Origin: Hofstenia miamia
Taxonomy: Eukaryota; Xenacoelomorpha; Acoela
Direction of reading: 5' to 3'
NCBI GenBank assembly: GCA_004352715.1
Contig: SCFE01000014.1
Location: 431,410-495,409, forward strand
DNA: 64,000 nucleotides
The notes below the pieces were generated by a model that had not been told where the DNA came from, made no database searches, and saw nothing but the letters and a program-made list of their open reading frames with translations. Of the stretch, positions 61,001 through 64,000 are shown in pieces. The first letter of the stretch is position 1; each line of letters begins with the position of its first letter. Made by a program: the position numbers and the translations under genes.

Positions 61001-62775
61001 GTCAAAAAATAATTTTTCTGATCACTCTAACATAATGTGCCAAATACAGGGTAAGTTTCATACATAGGTTTATGGCACTTAATTTATGCATCATTAGCCA
61101 CTTCTGGGACCTGTCAAGTTCGAGCAAATAATGGAAGAAAAGCTCGATACCAACAAAAATGATCGGAAAATAATATTGATCTGTAGAATACATCGGGAAG
61201 ATCAATGTGGTAGCCGCCGCTCTTAGGAGGTCACAACTTGATCCATCAAAAAGCAAATCGTTATTTCACGTAAGGAAGTGGAAGAAACTGATACTCAGAA
61301 CATCGATAAACAGAATATGATCAAGAAGTATCACAATGCTGGTCATTTCTCAACCGAACTGAATAGGCAAGCAATTCTTTAATTCATTCAAGATCTGTAA
61401 TTCTTCCACTACATCTTACAATTCATAGAGTAATGGAATAGTTGAAAGAGTACACTGAACGCTCAAGGATCGACTGCGATGTATGGATAGCAAGTAATTT
61501 CTCATTTTATCAGTTTTGTGACAAAATCACCTAATTTTAAAATTTTCTACCTTGGTTCAAAAACTTACCCATTCGATTGGTCTAAGAATCGCGCCCCATT
61601 TTGTTCATCGTGTCCAACTGGAGGTGGCCGAATCAAAATCAACGTGTCACATTATACATTACCTCCTCGTTTTCAGCATATTAAAGTAATGGAGCGCATA
61701 TCAAAGCAATTGGTCAAAGGATGCGATAGCCGAATTCGTAATTTAAATAATTGTAGAATATGTTAATACGCGGTGGTAACATTGAAAATTACACTTAAAT
61801 ATATTTTAAAGTTGGAAAAAGTAAAACATGTACACAAATGTACAAACCTACAATCAAAAATAAAACACAAAAATCAGATAAATGCGCAACACTAAAAGAT
61901 ATTCATGCTCTGTCAAGCGCTTAGTATATTGATCTGCAAGCAAGTATTCTTTTAGGAACGGCGTGAAAACGTTTCAAGATGATACATTTATTGTTTAGCT
62001 TATTCCACATTCTGATAGTTTGTGCTGTAAAAAACTATTCCCTTTTTAAAAAGAGGAAAAAATTGAGTACCGCATTTTGTGTAGCTTGATTCTTGAAGAT
62101 TAAAACCAATTCAATTCTTTGATGTGTCTTAAAAATTGTATTTATGAAATGCAATGCATAAAAGCTCATTAATATACAGTAATCATTAATTACACATTAT
62201 AAAATATAATGAAAATAAACCCTTTGAAAATCTGGCTCTGTTTTAATTGGAACTCTTCCGCTTGAAGGAGTAAATAAGCTGATACTTGTTCCATCAATTT
62301 CAATTTTGTAGTCAGTAGGCAGAAATGTATTAAAACCAACTATTAAATCACTATGGCCCCGAAAAAGTTGTGAAACGCGCTTAATCACTCCAGGAGTATC
62401 AATACTAAATAATCGAATTATACAGAAAAACAGTATATTAATACCTTTGAGACTTAAACTCCTTCATTATATCAAGAAATTCATTATAAACTTGTGGTTG
62501 AGAACCGAATTGATATTTAACTTGATCTAAATACGAGAGAGCATCTTCCACTTTAAGCCGTTGCATAGTCTGACCACCCTAAATAATGACTTTATGAAAC
62601 CCTAGATTAATAATTGTACCTGGGTATTAAAAGGTAGCCGAGTAGCTCCTAAACCATGCAATGAATTTGCAGCATTTGCATGAGCATGAGTTAGTTGGGC
62701 TGTTGCTGCAGCCATTACTGCAGCAGAACTATGTGTTCCACTTATAGAATTACCAAGTTCAATTAAATGCGACAT
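25631..62775 (-). CDS. sin3: Sin3 transcriptional co-repressor, complete, 22 coding exons
   Basis: Sin3 is the nuclear scaffold that links DNA-bound repressors to the class I histone-deacetylase complex. Joining 22 exons gives 3312 nt and 1103 residues, in frame at every junction. Exons, 5' to 3': 62775-62620, 62578-62445, 62404-62221, 55079-54765, 53522-53421, 53376-53284, 53240-53122, 53076-52964, 52414-52317, 44874-44711, 44668-44549, 44506-44426, 42024-41922, 37088-36940, 36588-36431, 36292-36216, 35558-35378, 34773-34604, 34468-34283, 32906-32731, 26186-25940, 25816-25631. Domain order is PAH1 (about 57-126), PAH2 (about 180-250), PAH3 (about 320-385), HDAC-interaction region (about 405-600) and the conserved C-terminal region. 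All introns are GT-AG except intron 13 (GC-AG). A TGA directly precedes the ATG in frame. It is shorter than human SIN3A, mainly in the N-terminus and linkers. The exon 16 donor could lie 3 nt earlier. UTRs were not found. Confidence 0.93.
28006..28347. repeat. TA microsatellite containing an N gap (28039-28333)
   Basis: (TA)n runs on both sides of a 295-base N run inside Sin3 intron 20. The gap size differs from the 1000-N gaps, so it may be estimated. The assembly very likely broke in the repeat. The long open frames spanning it are artefacts of N. Confidence 0.95.
28600..30720 (+). mobile_element. Decayed coding segment in Sin3 intron 20, possibly a MULE-like transposase
   Basis: Several plus-strand frames follow one another with stops between them, unlike the surrounding DNA. 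The frame at 29539-29730 reads [14 protein letters not shown], then [20 protein letters not shown] and [10 protein letters not shown]; the neighbouring frame next gives [15 protein letters not shown]. The order NxxGSSxxMExxAAxxLFxRS ... YxxGDGDSSxxK is seen in animal MULE-like transposases, with the second block holding a catalytic aspartate. The parts at 28636-29074 and 30087-30708 (RFSRWWRS) are unassigned. The identification is tentative. Confidence 0.4.
32085..32572. mobile_element. pogo/Tigger-like MITE in Sin3 intron 20
   Basis: The left end CAGTAGAACCTCTCTATAG and the reversed right end CAGTTGATCCTCTCTAAAT form a terminal inverted repeat typical of pogo-type Tc1/mariner elements. Both ends are flanked by TA (32083-32084 and 32573-32574). 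Motifs related to TTTAGAGAGG recur inside. The 488-bp body has no coding capacity. Confidence 0.75.
32731..32906 (-). CDS. sin3: Sin3 exon 20
   Basis: It encodes [15 protein letters not shown] and [18 protein letters not shown], matching ERWSDYVERY ... KPVFLPRN of Sin3 proteins. The last codon is split (AG|A) over the 6.5-kb intron 20. Confidence 0.92.
34283..34773 (-). CDS. sin3: Sin3 exons 18-19
   Basis: Exon 18 (34773-34604) reads [30 protein letters not shown] and [13 protein letters not shown]. Exon 19 (34468-34283) reads LQHLVSADS, then a glycine-containing insert, then [17 protein letters not shown]. Both match the C-terminal Sin3 domain (VxxLLDGNxDxxxYED ... AFTMDKLIQSIVRQLQ ... DENCFK). 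Intron 18 is 135 nt. Confidence 0.92.
35378..35558 (-). CDS. sin3: Sin3 exon 17
   Basis: It encodes [20 protein letters not shown], matching the invariant LFxxNxxWYxFxRLHQxLC block at the start of the Sin3 C-terminal domain, then a basic linker ending [11 protein letters not shown]. Acceptor TTTAG precedes 35558; donor GTAACA follows 35378. Confidence 0.92.
36216..37088 (-). CDS. sin3: Sin3 exons 14-16: region linking HID and C-terminal domain
   Basis: Exon 14 (37088-36940): [20 protein letters not shown] and the TEEN block. Exon 15 (36588-36431): [20 protein letters not shown] and [14 protein letters not shown]. Exon 16 (36292-36216): a short acidic linker ([15 protein letters not shown]) much smaller than the glutamate-rich stretch of vertebrate SIN3A. 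The exon 16 end is ambiguous by 3 nt; the GTATGT donor at 36215 is preferred. Confidence 0.9.
37650..38660 (+). mobile_element. Decayed transposase-like segment in Sin3 intron 13
   Basis: The plus strand gives, in broken frames, [15 protein letters not shown]-like text, then LGFGV in one frame and [20 protein letters not shown] plus SYRKRLLQAV in the next. The pattern LGxxSEQxxESxHxxFxxTWxxYK ... YxxxLLxAVxxYN is familiar from uncharacterised transposon-encoded proteins of invertebrates; I cannot name the superfamily. It is interrupted by stops and frameshifts. The rest of the segment is unrecognised. Confidence 0.4.
39744..41059. repeat. Tandem duplication of a 658-bp unit in Sin3 intron 13
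   Basis: Bases 39744-40401 are repeated at 40402-41059; the only difference I found is C versus A in AAGGCATGC/AAGGAATGC. The unit is AT-rich with no recognised gene; a 69-codon minus-strand frame (40192-39983 and 40850-40641) is duplicated with it and looks fortuitous. There is no N at the join. Either a very recent duplication or an assembly duplication. Confidence 0.9.
41922..42024 (-). CDS. sin3: Sin3 exon 13, followed by a GC donor
   Basis: It encodes [20 protein letters not shown] and YLKSLDHQ, the end of the HDAC-interaction region. The exon must end at 41922 to join GMNFKQ of exon 14 in frame. The next bases are GCAAGT, so the donor is GC instead of GT, within an otherwise ideal donor context. 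Confidence 0.92.
42209..42387. mobile_element. pogo-type MITE in Sin3 intron 12
   Basis: The left end CAGTCAACCTTCAAATATCC and the reversed right end CAGTCAGCCCTCGATTATCC form a terminal inverted repeat flanked by TA on both sides (42207-42208 and 42388-42389). CAGTCRRCCYTC...ATCCG is the usual pogo/Tigger pattern. The element is 179 bp and noncoding. Confidence 0.8.
42500..43455. mobile_element. Non-autonomous hAT-like element with an internal imperfect duplication
   Basis: The left end CAATGTTGACCATTTAA and the reversed right end CAGTGTTGACCATTTAAA are inverted repeats. Flanks CGCTATAC (42492-42499) and CGCTGTAC (43456-43463) are a 7-of-8 target-site duplication. Inside, about 42610-42835 and 43010-43205 are imperfect direct repeats sharing the stretch TTGTTCGCTTGATATATCTA. 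The right copy is open on the minus strand for 77 codons (43204-42971) with a cysteine-rich start ([23 protein letters not shown]); the left copy is broken by a stop at the second cysteine. I do not recognise the protein. Confidence 0.7.
44426..44874 (-). CDS. sin3: Sin3 exons 10-12: core of the HDAC-interaction region
   Basis: Exon 10 (44874-44711) reads [18 protein letters not shown] and [15 protein letters not shown]. Exon 11 (44668-44549) reads [18 protein letters not shown]. Exon 12 (44506-44426) reads [20 protein letters not shown]. This is the best-conserved part of Sin3, which contacts class I HDACs. Introns 10 and 11 are both 42 nt. Intron 10 uniquely ends in TTTCAG; most others end in TTTAG. 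Confidence 0.94.
45830..45863. repeat. Perfect hairpin, 14-bp stem and 6-base loop
   Basis: TTTAATTCAAAAGC (45830-45843) and GCTTTTGAATTAAA (45850-45863) are exact reverse complements around a 6-base loop, inside Sin3 intron 9. No poly-U follows and no known ncRNA family is evident; its role, if any, is unknown. Confidence 0.7.
46029..47420 (+). mobile_element. piggyBac transposase relic in Sin3 intron 9
   Basis: TTAA at 46029-46032 is followed by GCCACGTGGGTCGTTTTCGA and its palindromic completion, the GGGTCG...CGACCC hairpin seen at piggyBac ends. A reading frame starts at 46279-46281 ([19 protein letters not shown]) and has an acidic N-terminal segment ([12 protein letters not shown]) before a stop. 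Downstream, broken frames give [18 protein letters not shown] and FRFD, matching LWxxxxGxPxFxxxMSRNRFxxIxxxLRFDD of piggyBac, and later [18 protein letters not shown] with NAYSIYKHC, matching GVDxxDQL ... NAYxxY. Much of the catalytic core between is missing. The right end was not located. Confidence 0.7.
48850..49700 (+). mobile_element. mariner-type transposase relic in Sin3 intron 9
   Basis: The frame at 49148-49354 reads [20 protein letters not shown], then [12 protein letters not shown] and [16 protein letters not shown]. It matches the mariner block with the first catalytic aspartate (IVTGDETWxxxYxP ... EWRxKxxPxPKK ... VKxMLxxFxDxxGIVH). Further on, YSSNLARSD corresponds to YSPDLAPCD with another catalytic aspartate, followed by [14 protein letters not shown] and a terminal [12 protein letters not shown]. 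Frameshifts and stops show it is dead. Terminal repeats were not securely found. Confidence 0.75.
50282..50351. repeat. Imperfect inverted repeat rich in TCGAGTCAA
   Basis: CTCGACACGACTTGACTCGA (50282-50301) pairs with TCGAGTCAAATCGGGTTGTG (50332-50351) at 16 of 20 positions around a 30-base loop. It lies between the mariner and LINE relics in Sin3 intron 9 and may be the end of an unrecognised DNA transposon. Confidence 0.5.
50650..51600 (+). mobile_element. LINE reverse-transcriptase relic in Sin3 intron 9
   Basis: The plus strand reads [47 protein letters not shown], then [45 protein letters not shown] and [15 protein letters not shown]. These are consecutive reverse-transcriptase blocks of non-LTR retrotransposons (RPISLLPxxSKxFEKII, DFSKAFDxxxHxxLxxKL, SGVPQGSxLGPLLFxxxIxDI). 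Stops and frameshifts occur throughout; the catalytic YADD block is not intact. Confidence 0.8.
52317..52414 (-). CDS. sin3: Sin3 exon 9: start of the HDAC-interaction region
   Basis: The exon encodes [20 protein letters not shown] and [10 protein letters not shown], matching the conserved SCKRxGxSYRALPK...CSGR segment that opens the Sin3 HDAC-interaction region. The acceptor TTTTAG precedes 52414, and the donor GTTAGT follows 52317. The next intron is the longest in the gene (7442 nt). Confidence 0.92.
52964..53522 (-). CDS. sin3: Sin3 exons 5-8: linker and PAH3
   Basis: Exon 5 (53522-53421) is a basic serine-rich linker. Exon 6 (53376-53284) ends in EFAFFDQ, where PAH3 begins. Exon 7 (53240-53122) continues with [20 protein letters not shown]. 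Exon 8 (53076-52964) holds [14 protein letters not shown], the last PAH3 helix, then an acidic/basic linker. The three introns between them are 44, 43 and 45 nt. All junctions preserve frame (phases 0, 0 and 2). Confidence 0.92.
54765..55079 (-). CDS. sin3: Sin3 exon 4: PAH2
   Basis: This 105-codon exon is phase 0 at both ends and contains [48 protein letters not shown] and FAQFLPDV. These are the four helices of PAH2, the domain that binds Mad/Mxd-type SID helices. Acceptor TTTAG precedes 55079; donor GTATTA follows 54765. Confidence 0.93.
55570..57127 (+). mobile_element. Ty3/gypsy LTR retrotransposon relic, gag to RNase H, in Sin3 intron 3
   Basis: A broken gag-like part ends with a zinc-knuckle remnant ([10 protein letters not shown] at about 56130-56160). 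The reverse transcriptase follows at 56480-56866: [47 protein letters not shown] and [17 protein letters not shown]. These match MPFGLxNAPATFQ, YxDDIxV, KCxFxxxxVxYLGHxVS and FLGLxxYYRRFI. RNase H remains at 56933-57115 include [18 protein letters not shown]. Frameshifts and stops break it. The element is interrupted by the piggyBac insertion and resumes at about 61056. Confidence 0.82.
58279..58431 (+). pseudogene. piggyBac transposase, N-terminal fragment
   Basis: A 50-residue frame begins [18 protein letters not shown] and continues with an acidic stretch ([15 protein letters not shown]), the usual layout of piggyBac transposase N-termini. It ends at a stop only 40-odd bases before the C-terminal coding remnant, so the whole catalytic core has been deleted. 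An acceptor-like ATTTCAG lies directly upstream of the ATG. Confidence 0.6.
58475..58747 (+). pseudogene. piggyBac transposase, C-terminal cysteine-rich fragment
   Basis: In a different frame from the N-terminal piece, this stretch encodes [11 protein letters not shown], then [34 protein letters not shown] and CFKDFRC. The order H-x(n)-C-x2-C-x(n)-C-x2-C-x(n)-C-F matches the zinc-binding C-terminal domain of piggyBac transposases, used for binding the transposon ends. Confidence 0.75.
58762..59162. repeat. Repeat copy A of the piggyBac 3' region (copy B at 60637-61049)
   Basis: Bases 58762-59162 recur at 60637-61049. Copy B has a 10-base insert (GTTATTCTAG) and two extra bases in a TA run; otherwise I see near identity. 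Copy B begins exactly at the N gap and leads into the true right terminus, whereas copy A diverges after CCAAATACAG. A 59-base piece (57722-57780) is a further copy of 58722-58780 and continues with the same GTTATTCTAG. The element is either internally duplicated or misassembled across the gap. Confidence 0.85.
59637..60636. other. Assembly gap (1000 N)
   Basis: A run of exactly 1000 N inside the piggyBac element in Sin3 intron 3. Long open frames crossing it are artefacts. Confidence 1.
61056..61500 (+). mobile_element. Ty3/gypsy relic, integrase part, right of the piggyBac insertion
   Basis: [18 protein letters not shown] at about 61325-61380 resembles the HH half of the integrase zinc finger (H-x(n)-GHF). 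Then YNS, a stop, SNGIVERVH, a stop and TLKDRLRC at about 61410-61485 match the integrase signature YHPQSNGxVERFHRTLKDxLR. The catalytic core between them is mostly deleted. The orientation is the same as the 55.6-57.1 kb part, so the two halves were one element. Confidence 0.65.
62221..62775 (-). CDS. sin3: Sin3 exons 1-3: N-terminus and PAH1
   Basis: Exon 1 (62775-62620) encodes a 52-residue alanine/histidine-rich leader. Exons 2 (62578-62445) and 3 (62404-62221) encode PAH1: [20 protein letters not shown], then [31 protein letters not shown] and FNTFLP. PAH1 is a four-helix fold that binds short amphipathic helices of DNA-bound repressors. Introns 1 and 2 are only 41 and 40 nt long (62579-62619 and 62405-62444) and end in TTTAG. 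Both are needed to keep the PAH1 frame, so they are real. Confidence 0.92.
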
Positions 62776-63800
62776 TCATCAAAAAATTAAGGATAATCAA
62801 CAAATTTTAAGAGTAAAATTATATTACGATTTTTTAACGTTACAAATTGTGACATGTCTCTTTAGTTCCAAATTATTTTAGTGATTATACTTTATGAAGA
62901 TATTACAAAATTTAATTTGTGAAACTGATAAACAACCCATTACTCTTGCAAGTTTCAATAATTTTTAAAGTTCAAAACCACTGTTCATTAAGACTAAGCT
63001 AAATTAGAAGAAGTAAATAAAGTATGAAGTAAGCATTTTCAATAAAATTAATATTACAATTAGTTCAAAGTTGTATTCAATACGAATGTCTTTGAATTTA
63101 TAAATGAAATCTACCCAATTTTGGCCAGAACATTGTTGTTTAAGCAATAGTCAATATATGGATATTAACTTGTGCTTTTATTTATGTGGTAATTTCGTTT
63201 TTTAATACTTTTAAAATTGTATCTTGATTAGACTTGAACTCTTTGCTTCAATTTTATTTTCCTTAATGTATTTTACTTCGCAAACATATTTACAAGGCAT
63301 TTATATTGTATTCAAATCTATTGCTAGCAATCTTGGTATTTTGATTTTCAGATCTCGACTATAATCTACTTTCGGTTCTATTAAAATTCAAAATCTCTCT
63401 CGTCAAATATTTTTGTGCTATCATTGATTATCTTTTCGCACTTAAATTTCAAAGTTAACATTTATTTGGATTCTAATATTTTAATATTTTGGATTTCCGA
63501 TTATTAATTTTTTTACATTAAGTACTTGTAAGAGTATGCCAAATTCTATTCTCGAAGAAATTAAAATGGAAATTAGTGACAATTTTTGGTTTACTAGCTA
63601 GTTGAACAAGTCCAGATGCTTTTTAAACTAATTTATATTTTCAATTTGGGTGTTTTACCAATATCTAGTTTTATTTTCAGGTCAAAATTGGCAGTTCTTT
63701 CTGGTGAAAATGAAGTCCAGCAATGACGAAAATGCTAATATCTAAGGGAATGTTTGCAATTTTTAGCAGAATCATTAGACTATTTAAGCTATTTCTAATG

Positions 63801-63837
<37 letters not shown>

Positions 63838-64000
63838 TTTTAGCATAGACGCTATGAAAAGGATAGACCGGTTTCGTTTATATAAAACATCAGCAGTACA
63901 AATATGCGGTAAAAAACTAAATATATTTACAATAGACTACACTTTATATATTTTAATATTGCATGCTCTTAAAATAAGTTCAATGATATCATGCTTATTT
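62776..64000. other. Sequence upstream of Sin3
   Basis: This AT-rich stretch should contain the Sin3 5' untranslated region and promoter, but no TATA box, CpG cluster or upstream exon can be assigned. A (TA)n microsatellite lies at about 63804-63834. No open frame of interest is present on either strand. Confidence 0.5.

Larger units (their letters stand above)
57128..61055 (+). mobile_element. piggyBac element, rearranged, inserted into the gypsy relic
   Basis: TTAA (57128-57131) is followed by CCCTTTATTTGGCAC; the right end at 61037-61051, reversed, is CCCTGTATTTGGCAC, a 14-of-15 terminal inverted repeat. The right target site reads TAAG rather than TTAA. Just inside the left end is the perfect palindrome TGTTGCATATATGCAACA, which recurs near 59017 and 60900 and, in a variant, near 57500. 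Two coding remnants are present: a start (58279-58431) and the cysteine-rich C-terminus (to 58747). The middle of the transposase is missing. The 1000-N gap lies inside. Confidence 0.75.

Noticed and set aside
1-64000. CRISPR arrays, bacterial operons, riboswitches or an intact virus
   Set aside because: No regularly spaced direct repeats, ribosome-binding-site-led operons or viral gene sets are present; content and splice signals are those of an animal genome.

Overview
The window comes from the genome of an AT-rich invertebrate animal; the lineage cannot be fixed from the sequence alone. It carries three animal genes, all on the minus strand: the start of a type II membrane protein with tandem C-type-lectin-like domains (1-1446, running off the left edge), an intronless FoxD-type forkhead gene (10686-11312), and a complete Sin3 co-repressor gene (62775 down to 25631). 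Everything else is noncoding DNA filled with decayed transposable elements. Three N gaps (21984-22983, 28039-28333, 59637-60636) and one single N (4609) mark a draft assembly.

Layout. 1-1446: lectin-like gene. 1447-10685: intergenic, holding a piggyBac-type MITE, a near-perfect 638-bp duplication joined at the single N, LINE fragments and a hAT element with target-site duplications. 10686-11312: FoxD, with a more GC-rich leader to about 11860. 11863-25630: intergenic, with long inverted repeats, a hAT MITE, a TA-flanked foldback element, LINE reverse-transcriptase relics, two CR1-like ORF1 fragments in opposite orientation around a gap, and a SINE/RTE-like tail. 25631-62775: Sin3. 62776-64000: Sin3 upstream DNA with a TA microsatellite.

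The Sin3 gene could be rebuilt exon by exon: 22 coding exons, 3312 nt, 1103 residues, in frame throughout, with PAH1, PAH2, PAH3, the histone-deacetylase-interaction region and the conserved C-terminal region all present. Its introns fall into two sharp classes: seven of 40-45 nt, and others up to 7.4 kb. The longest introns hold the transposons: MULE-like, pogo-type, hAT, piggyBac, mariner, LINE and Ty3/gypsy relics, including a piggyBac element inserted into a gypsy element. One intron uses a GC-AG splice pair.

Functionally, Sin3 is the scaffold of a histone-deacetylase co-repressor complex. FoxD factors are DNA-binding developmental regulators, and this one ends in an eh1-like Groucho-binding motif. 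The two are linked only by being near each other and by both serving repression. I found no CRISPR array, prokaryotic gene or intact virus, and no convincing new multi-gene system. The most unusual items are the three-CTLD intronless membrane protein, the two-class Sin3 introns, and several small transposon families with readable boundaries.
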